64,000 bases of DNA from Roseiarcus sp963787135 (GCA_963787135.1 CAWBBW010000017.1:1-64000), one strand, 5' to 3'; positions 9,174-19,629 are shown, counted from the stretch's first letter. The notes: generated by a model not told the origin, from the letters alone. Program-made: numbers and translations.

Positions 9174-10376
9174 ATGGCCTTCCTCGCCGACGTCCTTTCA
9201 CGCGTAAAACCCTCCGCGACCATGACGGTCACGCAGAAGGCGCGCGACCTCAAAGCCAAGGGACGGGACGTCATTTCGCTCTCGGTCGGGGAGCCGGACT
9301 TCGACACGCCCGACAACATCAAGGAGGCCGCGGTCGCCGCGATCAGGCGCGGCGAGACCAAGTATCCGCCCGTGCTCGGCATTCCCCCTTTGCGCGAGGC
9401 GATCGCGGCCAAGTTCAGCCGTGAGAACGGTCTCGACTACAAGCCGTCCGACACGATCGTCGCCACGGGCGGCAAGCAGATACTTTACAACGCCTTCCTC
9501 GTCACGATGAACAAGGGCGACGAGGTCATCATCCCCGCGCCCTATTGGGTGAGCTACCCGGAGATGGTCGCGATCAACTGGGGCGAGCCCGTCATCGTGC
9601 CGACCCATCTCGACAAGGGGTTCAAGCTGCAGCCGGAGGACCTCGAGCGCGCGATCACGCCGCGAACCAAGTGGGTCGTCCTCAACTCGCCGTCGAACCC
9701 GACCGGCGCGGCCTATACGCGCGACGAACTTAAAGGCCTGACCGACATTCTGATGCGCCATCCGCACGTCTGGGTGCTGACCGACGACATGTACGAGCAT
9801 CTCGTCTACGGCGACTTCAAGTTCACGACGCCGGTTCAGGTCGAGCCGGGTCTGAAGAGCCGCACGCTGACCATGAACGGCGTGTCCAAGGCCTATGCGA
9901 TGACCGGCTGGCGCATCGGCTACGCCGCCGGCCCGGCGGAGCTCATCAAGGCGATGGACATGGTGCAGGGCCAGCAGACCTCGGGCGCCTGCACGATCGC
10001 GCAATGGGCCTCGGTCGAGGCGCTGACCGGGCCGCAGGACTTCATCCCCATCCGCCGCAAGGCGTTCGAAGAGCGGCGCGACCTCGTCGTTTCGATGCTG
10101 AACCAGGCCAAGCATCTCAAGTGCCCGAAGCCCGAAGGCGCGTTCTACGTCTATCCGTCAGTGGCCGGCGCGCTCGGCAAGTCGACGCCGTCGGGCCAGG
10201 TGATCGAGACCGATGAGGACTTCGTCACCGCGCTTCTCGAGCAGGAGGGCGTGGCCGCCGTGCACGGCAGCGCCTTCGGGCTGGGCCCGAACGTCCGCAT
10301 CTCCTACGCGACTTCGCTGAAGCAGCTCGAAGAGGCGTGCAAGAAGATCCAGAAGTTCACCGCCGAGCTCAGGTAG
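9174..10376 (+). CDS. aatA: Aspartate aminotransferase (AatA type)
   Basis: 400 residues from ATG 9174; the frame is open much further upstream but only as a shadow of nudC. The N-terminus MAFLADVLSRVKPSATMTVT is characteristic of alphaproteobacterial Ib-subgroup aspartate aminotransferases. Seen: LSVGEPDFDTP, GGKQILYNAF, NSPSNPTGA, TDDMYEHLVYG (Asp and Tyr around the cofactor), GVSKAYAMTGWRIGY with the PLP lysine, and NVRISYATS with the carboxylate-binding Arg. It interconverts aspartate/2-oxoglutarate and oxaloacetate/glutamate; this subgroup may also act on prephenate. Confidence 0.93.
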   Translation: MAFLADVLSRVKPSATMTVTQKARDLKAKGRDVISLSVGEPDFDTPDNIKEAAVAAIRRGETKYPPVLGIPPLREAIAAKFSRENGLDYKPSDTIVATGGKQILYNAFLVTMNKGDEVIIPAPYWVSYPEMVAINWGEPVIVPTHLDKGFKLQPEDLERAITPRTKWVVLNSPSNPTGAAYTRDELKGLTDILMRHPHVWVLTDDMYEHLVYGDFKFTTPVQVEPGLKSRTLTMNGVSKAYAMTGWRIGYAAGPAELIKAMDMVQGQQTSGACTIAQWASVEALTGPQDFIPIRRKAFEERRDLVVSMLNQAKHLKCPKPEGAFYVYPSVAGALGKSTPSGQVIETDEDFVTALLEQEGVAAVHGSAFGLGPNVRISYATSLKQLEEACKKIQKFTAELR

Positions 10377-10436
10377 CGATTGTAGCCGAGGTCGGATGGC
10401 CGCCGCAATCAGCGATCGCGGCCACGAGGTCCGCTG

Positions 10437-11310
10437 TCAGCCGCGCGTTGCGCGGTCGCGCGCGTTCTGCGCCTCGATCGCCTCGCGCGCGGCCTTCCAT
10501 TCGGCGTCTCCCCATTTGCGCAATTCATAGAAATTGCCGCCGGTCGCGAGCGCCTGCGCGCCGTCCATCGCGATCGTTTCGCCGGTCAGCCAGTCGCAGC
10601 CGTCCGACAGCAGGAACGCCGCGAGGTTCTGCAATTCTTCGAGCCTGCCGACGCGGCCGTGCGGGTTGACGCTCGCCGTCTCCGCGCCCGGTTCAGCGCC
10701 GGGGTTCAAGCGCTTGCTCATGCCCTCGGTCGGGATTTCGCCCGGAGCGATTGCATTGAGGCGGATGCCGTGGCGGCCCCATTCGGACGCAAGCGACATG
10801 GTCATCGCCTGGATCGCCGCCTTGCTCATCGCCGAGGGCACAACGAAAGGTCCGCCGTTCCGCGTCCAGGTGACGGTGATCGAGACGACGCTGCCGCGAT
10901 GGCCGCCCTTGATCCAGCGCTTGCCCACCGCCTGCGTGACATAGAACGTGCCGTGCATGACGATGTTGGCGATCGCGTCGAAGCCGCGCGGCGAGATGTC
11001 TTCGGTGCGGGCGATGAAATTGCCCGCGGCGTTGTTGACGAGCGAAGTCAGCGGCCCTTCGCGAAAAATCTCCTCGATCATCGCATCCACCGCCGCGGCG
11101 TCGCGGATGTCGACGCCATAAGCTTCTGACGGTTCCGCCGTGCGCCTTCATGAGCTCGTCGGCCGTCGCGTCGCAGACGCTCTTGCGCCGCCCGCAAATC
11201 GCGATTTCGCCGCCGAGGCCGAGGAGGCGCTCCGCGACCGCTTTGCCGAGCCCGGTGCCGCCGCCGGTGATGAGGATTTTCTTGCCCGCGAACAGGCCCT
11301 GGCTGAACAT
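10437..11310 (-). CDS. SDR oxidoreductase, 2,4-dienoyl-CoA reductase-like, with one frameshift
   Basis: Two minus-strand frames together encode one complete ~290-residue short-chain dehydrogenase. The N-terminal frame carries KKILITGGGTGLGKAVAE (NADP-binding glycine motif); the C-terminal frame carries LVNNAAGNF, the active-site region PSAMSKAAIQAM and LNAIAPGEIPTEGM. The Tyr of the classical YxxxK is absent, as in 2,4-dienoyl-CoA reductases, where Lys alone is kept. The frame changes near 11120-11130, by a sequence AGAAGCTTATGG, one base out of register. ATG 11310 has GGAAGGG upstream. Role: reduction of dienoyl-CoA intermediates in unsaturated fatty acid oxidation, consistent with the crotonase gene 50 bases upstream. 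Whether the frameshift is real or a sequencing error is unknown. Confidence 0.8.
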
Positions 11311-11359
11311 CGTTTGCCCTTCCACTTACCCTCACTCCAGCGCTGGATGAGGCTGCCCC

Positions 11360-12185
11360 TCACTCCGGATCGGCGAACCGCGGCTCCCGCTTCTCGATGC
11401 CGGCGCGGATCGCCTCGATCTGGTTCGGCGAGCCGATCAGCGCCGCCTGCTCCTTCGATTCGGCGAGGAGGATCGCGGCCGCATCCGCATCGGTCGCTGC
11501 GTTGAGGAGGCGCTTCAGCGCGCGCACGGCGTCGGGGCTCTTCGAGGCGATCTCACGTGCGGCGGCGCGCGCGGCGGCCAGTGGGTCGGCGTGGACGGCG
11601 GTGGCGAAGCCGTAAGCAAACGCCTCGGCGCCCGAAAACTGCCGGCCGGTGAAGGCAAGCTCGCGGATCACGTCGCCGCGCGCCAGTTCGCGCATCAGCG
11701 CAATGCCGCCCATGTCGGGCACGAGGCCCCATTTGATCTCGAGGATCGAGAGCTTCGCCTCGGGCGCGACATAGCGGACGTCGGCGCCGAGCGCGATCTG
11801 GAAGCCGCCGCCGAAGGCGACGCCGTGGATCGCCGCGATCACCGGAACGGGCAGGTCGCGCCAGACGAGCGCGGCCTGCTGAAACGCGTTGGCGGCGCCG
11901 TGGGTGCGCGCGTCAAGATTGGACGGCGCGCCCTCGCGCCGCCCCGACGCCATCGCGGCGAAGCTCGCCATGTCGAGCCCGGCGCAGAAGCCGCGCCCGG
12001 CGCCGTGCAGAACGACGGCGCGCAAGGCCGCGCGTGCGGCGGAGCCGCTCGCCCGCTTCGATCAGGGCTTCGAACATCGCGGGATCGAGCGCGTTGAGCT
12101 TGTCCGGCCGGTCGAGCCGAACCTCGGCGACGCCGTCCGCGATCGCGACGCTGACCCGGCCGGAGATCGTGTCCGCCTCGCCCAT
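11360..12185 (-). CDS. Crotonase-family enoyl-CoA hydratase/isomerase, with one frameshift
   Basis: The N-terminal frame (12185 to about 12035) reads MGEADTISGRVSVAIADGV and VRLDRPDKLNALDPAMFEAL; the rest (from about 12025) reads RAVVLHGAGRGFCAGLDM, FGGGFQIALGADVRY and ILEIKWGLVPDMGG. The frame changes near 12020-12040, within the linker between beta strands. The oxyanion-hole motifs are intact. The usual hydratase Glu in the GGGxE helix is Gln here, while Glu and Asp in EIKWGLVPD match positions used by dienoyl-CoA isomerases; specificity may therefore be isomerase-like. ATG 12185 has GGGAGG at good spacing; ATG 12191 is an alternative. It is in tandem with the dienoyl-CoA reductase-like gene. 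Confidence 0.8.
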
Positions 12186-12191
12186 GGCCAT

Positions 12192-12696
12192 CCCTCCCCA
12201 AACCGCCTTGGCCATTCGAACCATCGCGGGCGCGGGCGATCAAGCGGAAACGCCGCTTTCCATTGCTTGAATGAAGGGCGTTTTTCCTTGAATCTGGGCT
12301 TTCTTTGCTTGCTTTTGCTTTCTTCTACTAGAATCCACGCATCGGAATTGAGTGTTTTCAATGGGTTACAGACGTTAGCGGCGAAAATTTATTTTTTGCG
12401 CTCCTTCGTCGGACAGTTGGCCACAACTCATCTGTCAAAACCTCGCAACGCCTCGCCCGCTTTGCCGGATGGCAGGTCTGGGCTCCGGGCTTTCAATAAT
12501 AGCTTATAGCCGATATTCTGATTTTCTGCAAGAAATTGTCGGCAGAAATTTGCTCACCCTTGGTAGCGCCGCCTGTGAGAGCTGACGACGGCCATGGCTC
12601 CCCGGGACACGCGCAACGTCATTGTGTAGCAATCGCTTTGTGCCCCTGTCCGGCCGGCTTTTGACCGCCTTTCCGCAAGGGGCGAGGGAGGTTTTC
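12192..12696. other. Non-coding interval, ~500 bases
   Basis: No convincing gene on either strand. The part 12270-12420 is clearly less GC-rich than its surroundings. The 3' end carries the GGGAGG ribosome binding site of the tail-tube gene (around 12686). No terminator-like hairpin or repeat was recognised. Confidence 0.4.
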
Positions 12697-13206
12697 ATGG
12701 TGGAGTTCCCGGCCAATCCGACACGGCTCGACCCCTATAAAAACTTCAACTTCCGCCTCAAATGGGACGGCGCCTATGTCGCCGGCGTTTCGAAGGTGAG
12801 CGCCCTCAAGCGCACCACCGAGGTCATCGAGTTTCGCGACGGCGGCGACGCTTCGGCGTCGCGCAAATCGCCGGGCCGCACGGACTATGAGGCGATCACG
12901 CTCGAGCGCGGCCTGACCCAGGACCGGACGTTCGAAGACTGGGCCAACAAGGTCTGGCGCCTCGGCGCGGCGCTCGGGAGCGAGGTCGCGCTCGCCGACT
13001 TTCGCAAGGACGTCTATCTCGAGTTCTACAACGAGGCGGGACAACTCGTGCTCGCCTACAAGATCTATCGCTGCTGGCCTTCGCTCTACAAAGCGCTGCC
13101 GCCGCTCGACGCCAACAGCGCCGACGTCGCCATCGAAGAGCTCGTGCTCGAGAACGAGGGCTGGGAACGCGATATTTCGGTGACCGAACCGGTCGAGCCT
13201 AAGTGA
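12697..13206 (+). CDS. Orphan phage tail tube (T4 gp19-like) protein
   Basis: 169 residues from ATG 12697, with GGGAGG 6 bases upstream. The sequence shows the hallmarks of the T4 gp19/contractile-injection tube family (TIGR02241-type): PYKNFNFRLKWDGAYVAGVS near the start, then VIEFRDGGD, ITLERGLTQDRTFEDWANKV, and LVLAYKIYRCWPS before an acidic C-terminus. Such proteins stack as hexamers to form the inner tube of contractile tails, R-type pyocins and extracellular injection systems. No sheath, baseplate, LysM hub, ATPase or toxin gene is present nearby, so it is isolated here. The 3' end overlaps the convergent cupin gene by 8 bases. Confidence 0.85.
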   Translation: MVEFPANPTRLDPYKNFNFRLKWDGAYVAGVSKVSALKRTTEVIEFRDGGDASASRKSPGRTDYEAITLERGLTQDRTFEDWANKVWRLGAALGSEVALADFRKDVYLEFYNEAGQLVLAYKIYRCWPSLYKALPPLDANSADVAIEELVLENEGWERDISVTEPVEPK

Positions 13207-13838
13207 TGCGCGATTTCGCCGTGAGGTCGCCCGCGCGCCAGACATAGGCCGCGAGCAGAGGCTCGCCTTCGGTGCGCATGGCGTGAGTCGTCCAGGAGGG
13301 ATGATGGATCCATTGTCCCGGCGGGCGAAGCCGCCAGCCGGATTGGGCCGCTCGCCACCAGGCATGCCCGGCGAGCGGGAGATAGAGCTCCTCCGCCTCG
13401 TGCGAATGGGCGGGATATTCGATGTCGCGGCCGAGCAGCAGAACGCCGCAGGCGATCGCGTCGCTCTCGAACGCCCCGCGCTTACCGATCCATTCGCTCC
13501 AGCCGTAGTTTTGCAGGAAGTCGCTCGCCGAAATCGGCGCTGGTATAGGTCTGCCGCCAGTCGAGATCGCCGGCCAGCGCGGCGACGCCTTCGACCAGCG
13601 CGCGTGTCTCGGGCGCAGCGTGACGCGACAGGCCTTCGAGGGCGGCAACGACCGGAAGCGAGCGCTCGGCTTGCGGCCGGGCGATCAAGGCGCGCGGCCA
13701 GTCGTGGAGGAAGGGCGACGCTGCAGGTCCTGCCTGCTCGAGAAGATCAAGGAGGGCGGCGACGAGGGGACGCAGGGAGTTGGCGATCCGGGTTTTGTCC
13801 GGCATGGGATAGAGGGGCGGCTCGGTGTCGTTGGACAT
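13199..13838 (-). CDS. DMSP-lyase-like cupin, with one frameshift
   Basis: Two minus-strand frames form one protein of about 210 residues. N-terminal frame: a helical part with LRPLVAALLDLLEQAGPA and ALAGDLDWRQTYTSADFGE. C-terminal frame: a cupin barrel with YGWSEWIGKRGAFES, the metal motif PAHSHEAEELYLPLAG (HxH..E..Y) and WTTHAMRT (distal His). This layout, a helical N-terminus with DWR and a C-terminal cupin with HxHxxEExY, is that of the DMSP lyase family (DddL/DddQ/PF16867), which cleave dimethylsulfoniopropionate or related substrates. The frame changes near 13510-13530. ATG 13838 touches a palindromic repeat; ATG 13805 is an alternative start. The actual substrate is not known. Confidence 0.6.
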
Positions 13839-13849
13839 TGTCATTCCCG

Positions 13850-13922
13850 CGAACGCGGGAATCCAGACTGACCCCGCCGCGCGGGCCTTCGATTCTGGAT
13901 GCCCGCGTGCGCGGGCATGACA
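13850..13922. repeat. REP-like intergenic palindromic element
   Basis: Two inverted blocks, TCATTCCCGCGAACGCGGGA at 13850-13869 and GGATGCCCGCGTGCGCGGGC starting near 13898, each a small palindrome itself, flank a central AGACTG...GATTCTGG segment. Translated, it yields the familiar IPAFAGMT/CHARARGHPE pseudo-peptides that mark the widespread proteobacterial repeat family of this type. It lies just upstream of the cupin gene start. Confidence 0.7.
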
Positions 13923-14020
13923 AAGGGAGCCGATAGCGGCAAGCAGAAGGCGGGTGGCAAAGATAGGGTCTTCCGGGAGACCCGGCCAACTGACTTGATT
14001 GCCCTTTAAAGGACGCTCTG

Positions 14021-14341
14021 TCACGCGGCGCGGGGAGCGATCAGCTCGAGATCGGGCCCGAGTTCGCGGCGCCGCTCCATCAGGTCATGGTCGGCTTGCA
14101 AGCCGAGAAAAAAGCCGGGCGTCAGGCGAAAATACCGGGTCAGGCGCAGGTCGCTGTCGGCGGTGACCGCCCGCTTGCCGAGCACGATTTCGTTGATCCG
14201 GCGGGGCGGCACGCGGAGCGCCCGGGCGAGCGCGGTCTGGCTCAGTTTGAGCGGCCGTATGAACTCCTCAAGCAGGATTTCGCCCGGCGTCGGATTGGGC
14301 AGCCAGTCGGGGTCAGTGGTAATCGACGATTTCGACATCAA
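14021..14341 (-). CDS. higA: HigA-type XRE antitoxin
   Basis: 106 residues. The N-terminus NPTPGEILLEEFIRPLKLSQ and the helix-turn-helix LARALRVPPRRINEIVLGKR are typical of HigA/VapI antitoxins, with the conserved TADSDLRLTRYFRLTPGFFLG continuation. It binds and neutralises HigB and represses the operon. Its start overlaps the end of the upstream toxin frame at 14313-14341, the toxin-first order usual for higBA. Confidence 0.92.
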   Translation of the reverse strand: MMSKSSITTDPDWLPNPTPGEILLEEFIRPLKLSQTALARALRVPPRRINEIVLGKRAVTADSDLRLTRYFRLTPGFFLGLQADHDLMERRRELGPDLELIAPRAA

Positions 14342-14578
14342 ACGGGCCTCCTTCTCTCCACGCGAAGCAAATGCGCCACTGGTCGGTGACGCGGATAGAA
14401 TATTGTCCAGACCGCTCGCCCTTCAGCGCTTCCAGCCGGTTGCCGGGCGGCGCCCGAAGATCGCTCAGGCTCCGCGCCTGATTGAGAAGGCGCAACTTCC
14501 CCAACGCAGCCGCCTGAATGTTGCCGGGTAGCCGCCGACTGCGCCGCCCCGACCAGACAAGCGCCGTTTCGCCGTATA
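14313..14578 (-). CDS. higB: HigB-type mRNA interferase toxin (5' end uncertain)
   Basis: Recognisable residues: WSGRRSRRLPGNIQAAALGK, LLNQARSLSDLRAPPGNRLE, ALKGERSGQYSIRV and DQWRICFAWREG, ending in VEIVDYH. This is the RelE-fold HigB toxin that cleaves ribosome-bound mRNA; the Lys/Arg/His of its active site are present. The full protein should be ~92 residues. In this frame only a TTG at 14504 gives a start, which would drop the first helix; similarity continues up to about 14578, where the frame meets a stop with no start. A small frameshift near 14570-14585 is therefore likely. Confidence 0.75.
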
Positions 14579-14914
14579 ACGCATAGCGTTATGAGGTGCA
14601 AAGAGACAAATCTGCGCAAATTCGGGGCGTATGACGGAATGAAAGGCCTGACCCCCGAGGAGGGGTCAAGGCTCGCCAATAGCCGCCGAGAGACGGGTGT
14701 CCTTCCGGATGCCCTATGGGCGACCCGCCAAGCGGGCTCGGCCCAGACGCCAAGCACGTGTCGGGCAGAGGAAGGCGGCGGAGATTTGCGGTTCTGAAGG
14801 CTGAGGGCCGACTAACGACTGCCTGCGCTTCTCGCGAAGCCCGGGTCGCGTACGCTTCAAGGCGATCGAAAATCGCGATAGGCTTCCCCGTCGGCCGTCC
14901 AGGAGGTCCTGACC
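14579..14914. other. Non-coding interval, ~335 bases
   Basis: Holds no credible gene. It contains an inverted repeat TGACCCC...GGGGTCA at 14649-14668, and at its 3' end the strong ribosome binding site AGGAGG (14901-14906) for the next gene. Presumably carries the promoters of higBA (minus) and of the UPF0158 gene (plus), but no clear -35/-10 pair stood out. Confidence 0.4.
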
Positions 14915-15327
14915 TTGCCCGTCGCTTGGGACGACATTGAGTCCGCGTTCATGTTCGTCAGCTTGGACGGAGGAGGAAATTCGGCCTTCGTCTGCCGCAA
15001 AACGGGCGCGGTTTTTTGGCGTTCCGAGCTCGGCGACACCATCGACGAACTCCCCGACGACATCGTAGCAGCAACTACATCGCCGTGCCCGGCCCGCGCG
15101 CTCTCGACCTCGGCAGCCGGCTCGTCATGCGTTTCGCCGAAGACGTCATGAGCGACCACGCGGATGAGATCGCCGCCATCTTCTCCCGCAAAGGCGCCTA
15201 CGGCCGGTTCAAGGATTTTCTCGTGCGCGTCGGCGCGCTCAACCAGTGGTACGAATACGAAGCCGCCGCGACGGAAAAGGCTCTGCGCGAATGGTGCGCG
15301 GACAATGGCATCGAGGTCGAAGGGTAG
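14915..15327 (+). CDS. UPF0158-family protein, with one frameshift
   Basis: From TTG 14915, eight bases after AGGAGG. Frame one encodes LPVAWDDIESAFMFVSLDGG, then CRKTGAVFWRSE and DTIDELPDDI; the second frame, from about 15070, encodes SSNYIAVPGPRALDLGSRLV, FSRKGAYGRFKDFLVR and TEKALREWCADNGI. Together these cover the whole UPF0158 pattern (TGxxxWRSE...LPDD...RKGAYxRFKDLL...ALREWC). The function of the family is unknown. The frame is lost by a single base near 15065-15072. Confidence 0.75.
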
Positions 15328-15515
15328 AGCGAGAGTCGGCCATAGCGTTGAAAACGGCGCGGGCCGCGCCGGTCCGCCGCCGTCAAGCGCCTTCGGCGCT
15401 GCTCCGCTTCGCTCCGGACGCGACGTATGCCAAAGTTAGATATTTTAAGAATAGAGGTAGCTATATCACATCGCTGCTAATCGAGGACATCGAAATCGGA
15501 AGTGCGTGACTGCCC

Positions 15516-17254
<1,739 letters not shown>

Positions 17255-17259
17255 GGGGA

Positions 17260-17676
17260 CTAGCCTTTCGCTTCCAACAATTTAAAGCCGGGCGTCGCGC
17301 CGGCCGCCCTGTCGAAGGTGGCGGTGAAGGCGCACTGCGCTTGCGCGTTGATCGCGGCAATCAGCCGATCGTGAATCCCGCTCTTACTCGTCGCCATCGC
17401 CGACCGCGCCGCTGAGATGGCGTCGCGATGCTCGACATCCACATTGGCGAGGCTGAGCAGGCGGTCAAGCACCGACAGAACGACCGCACGCGGTTGCTTC
17501 ATTGGGTGGAGCAGCACCCAGAGCGTTTCTGCGAGGACAATCGCATTGACGAAAAAAGTCTTTCGGTCGTCGCCGAGCAACCGTGCAACCGCCGCGGTCT
17601 GGCCAGGATTGTCGTCTGGCCAGATCGACTCGTCGATCAGCCATCTTAGCAGGACATTGGTGTCGAGGCCGATCAA
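17260..17676 (-). CDS. PIN-domain VapC-type toxin
   Basis: 138 residues from TTG 17676 (open frame upstream lacks PIN similarity). PIN residues: IGLDTNVLLRWLID (first Asp), NAIVLAETLWVL (Glu), GIHDRLIAAINA (Asp) and TFDRAAG. VapC toxins are Mg-dependent endoribonucleases, often cutting tRNA or rRNA loops. The AbrB-type partner lies immediately upstream (gap of 4 bases). The pair sits between ureAB and ureC, in the same direction, so they should be on the same transcript as urease. Confidence 0.88.
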   Translation of the reverse strand: MIGLDTNVLLRWLIDESIWPDDNPGQTAAVARLLGDDRKTFFVNAIVLAETLWVLLHPMKQPRAVVLSVLDRLLSLANVDVEHRDAISAARSAMATSKSGIHDRLIAAINAQAQCAFTATFDRAAGATPGFKLLEAKG

Positions 17677-17680
17677 AGCG

Positions 17681-17962
17681 TCACGCGCTTGAGCGCCGGC
17701 CGTCCCTGAGGCTGGCCGGCGTTGCGCGTCCCCGCGCCTCCTCAATCCACTTGTCGATCTGATCTCCCGATGCGCGCGGACCACCGTTGATGACGCCTTT
17801 GAGGTCGCGTAACGTCCCGTTCCGCGCCGCGACCCGGAACGCGCCGTCTGCTTCAGCGGTGAATGTAATTTTGTCGCCCGGTTGAAGGCGCATCGCCGAA
17901 CGCAGCTTCGCAGGAAGTGTGACTTGGCCTTTGCTGGTCACTTTGGCCTCGAAAACGCCCAT
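17681..17962 (-). CDS. AbrB/SpoVT-type antitoxin (VapB-like)
   Basis: 93 residues. The N-terminus MGVFEAKVTSKGQVTLPAKL followed by RSAMRLQPGDKITF is the swapped-hairpin AbrB DNA-binding domain. The C-terminal half, with DQIDKWIEEARGRA, is the kind of tail that wraps the toxin. Expected to bind DNA upstream of itself and to block the PIN toxin. Between this start and the stop of ureAB lie 74 bases, enough for an internal promoter and operator. Confidence 0.85.
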   Translation of the reverse strand: MGVFEAKVTSKGQVTLPAKLRSAMRLQPGDKITFTAEADGAFRVAARNGTLRDLKGVINGGPRASGDQIDKWIEEARGRATPASLRDGRRSSA

Positions 17963-18036
17963 CGCCGGATTCCTTACAATTTTGTTCAGAGGTAAGGAGA
18001 GGGCCGACCGCTGTCAACGATCAGCCGTCGATCATC

Positions 18037-18657
18037 TTACACCTTCCCCATCACATCCTGGCGGAAGCCGTAGACTTCGCGCTTGCCCGCGAGCGCAACC
18101 AGCCGCACGCTGCGGCTCTGGCCGGGCTCGAAGCGGATCGCCGTGCCGGCGGGAATGTCAAGCCGGAAGCCCTTCGCCTTCTTGCGCTCGAATTTGAGCG
18201 CCGGGTTGGTCTCGAAGAAATGATAGTGCGAGCCGACCTGGATCGGCCGGTCGCCGGTGTTCGAAACCTCGAGCGTCATTGTCTCGCGCCCCTCGTTCAT
18301 CGCGATCTCGCCGGGCTCGGCCAGCACTTCGCCGGGCACATGCTTGTCGTCCGCGCCGCGGATCGGATGGTGCACGGTGACGAGCTTGGTGCCGTCGGGA
18401 AAGGTCGCCTCGACCTGGATGTCGTGGATCATGGAGGCGATGCCGTCCATCACCTGATCGGCGGTCAGCACATGCGCGCCCGCCTCCATCAGCTCCGCGA
18501 CCGAGCGCCCGTCGCGCGCGCCCTCGACCACGAAATCGGTGATCAGCGCGACCGCTTCCGGGTGGTTGAGCTTGACGCCGCGCTCGAGCCGCTTTCGCGC
18601 CACGATCGCGGCCATGGCGATCAGAAGCTTGTCCTTCTCACGGGGGGTCAGATTCAT
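18037..18657 (-). CDS. ureAB: Urease gamma-beta fusion protein
   Basis: 206 residues. Residues 1-100 are the gamma subunit (MNLTPREKDKLLIAMAAIVA, LNHPEAVALITDFVVEGARD, GIASMIHDIQVEATFPDGTK), residues ~101-206 the beta subunit (PGEVLAEPGEI, NTGDRPIQVGSHYHFFETN, AIRFEPGQSRSVRLVALAGK). In most proteobacteria these are two genes; here the fusion is continuous, as known for Helicobacter and some alphaproteobacteria. The beta part is shorter at its end. It is 117 bases downstream of ureD and precedes the toxin-antitoxin pair. Confidence 0.95.
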   Translation of the reverse strand: MNLTPREKDKLLIAMAAIVARKRLERGVKLNHPEAVALITDFVVEGARDGRSVAELMEAGAHVLTADQVMDGIASMIHDIQVEATFPDGTKLVTVHHPIRGADDKHVPGEVLAEPGEIAMNEGRETMTLEVSNTGDRPIQVGSHYHFFETNPALKFERKKAKGFRLDIPAGTAIRFEPGQSRSVRLVALAGKREVYGFRQDVMGKV

Positions 18658-18717
18658 GAGCCTTGGTCTTTCCTCTATTTGCGCTTGCCCCGGCCCTCTC
18701 CCGCAGTCCCCGAGACC

Positions 18718-18739
18718 CTTCTCCCGCGTGCGGGAGAAG
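18718..18739. repeat. Short palindromic repeat between ureD and ureAB
   Basis: CTTCTCCCGC at 18718-18727 and its reverse complement GCGGGAGAAG at 18730-18739 make a 10-bp perfect hairpin with a 2-base spacer, followed by GTGGCGCGAAGCGCCGGATG, the usual continuation of a widespread REP-type element. It may stabilise or attenuate the ure transcript. Confidence 0.65.
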
Positions 18740-18774
18740 GTGGCGCGAAGCGCCGGATGAGGGCGCCGCCCCTC

Positions 18775-19617
18775 CTACTGCCACAGCCGCGGCGGCTTGC
18801 GCCCGCCCAGCGCAAGAATGGACGCAATCACCGTCTCGCGCAATCGGACGGGCGAAGCTGAAAGGAGCCGCGCGACGACCAGGCCGTCGAAGGCGCTCGC
18901 CCCGGCCTCGACCTCCCCGCTCGCAGTATCGAGCGCCGCCCGCACATCGCTGAGCCGCGTCTCGACCGCGGGCGCCGCGGCGATAATCGTCGCGAGCGCC
19001 CGCGCCCCCGCGCCGACCGCAGGGCGATCGAGCGCGGCGCCGGCATGATCGAGCCGCGTCTCGTCGGCGAAGACGAGCCGGCCATCGCGCCGAATGCGCC
19101 AGGACTCTCGGAGCCGCGCGTCGATGCTGCTCTCGCCCCTGGCGAGCCGCCCGAAGACGAGGCTCTCGACCAGGATGAGGCTTGCGTCGCCCGCCATCTC
19201 GACCTGAAGCCGCCGTTCGAGGGCGGCGCCCTCGAAGATGAGCGTCTCCTGCGGCAGCCAGAACAGGCTCGCCTGCGGCGCGAGGGTAAGGCGCGTCTCG
19301 ATGCGCGCCGGCGCGCCGTCGCTGCGATAGATCTTTTCAGCCGCCGTCGTGGTGGCCTCGACCTCGGCCCCCTCTTTCAGCGCCAGCTCGACGCGGTAGG
19401 CGTCGCCGCCCGCGACCCCCCCGCCGGTGTTGACCAGCACCGCTTCGCACGGGCTCGCCGAGCGCGGAAAGCGCCAGCGCAGGCCGCCCGTCTCGAACAG
19501 GCGCTCGGGTTCGGTTCGCGCGCCCGTCCGCGCGAACGACGCGCGCGCATAAGCATCAGCCCGCTGGCGGGCCGGCGCAACGCCGAGCGCCTCGACCGCC
19601 GTGGGCAAATCCGTCAT
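18775..19617 (-). CDS. ureD: Urease accessory protein UreD
   Basis: 280 residues from ATG 19617; the frame continues open upstream but that part is antisense to the EamA gene. UreD motifs: GGLRWRFPRSASPCEAVLVN, TGGGVAGGDAYRVEL, TTTAAEKIYRSDGA, FWLPQETLIFEGA and LVFGRLARGE. UreD (UreH) recruits the UreF-UreG complex to apo-urease for nickel insertion. It is the first urease gene of the operon. ureE, ureF and ureG are not present after ureC in this window. Confidence 0.93.
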   Translation of the reverse strand: MTDLPTAVEALGVAPARQRADAYARASFARTGARTEPERLFETGGLRWRFPRSASPCEAVLVNTGGGVAGGDAYRVELALKEGAEVEATTTAAEKIYRSDGAPARIETRLTLAPQASLFWLPQETLIFEGAALERRLQVEMAGDASLILVESLVFGRLARGESSIDARLRESWRIRRDGRLVFADETRLDHAGAALDRPAVGAGARALATIIAAAPAVETRLSDVRAALDTASGEVEAGASAFDGLVVARLLSASPVRLRETVIASILALGGRKPPRLWQ

Positions 19618-19629
19618 TGTGAACCATTC

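Noticed and set aside
12697..13838. Prophage call around the tail-tube gene
   Set aside because: Neighbouring genes are metabolic; no integrase, capsid, terminase or other tail genes are present.
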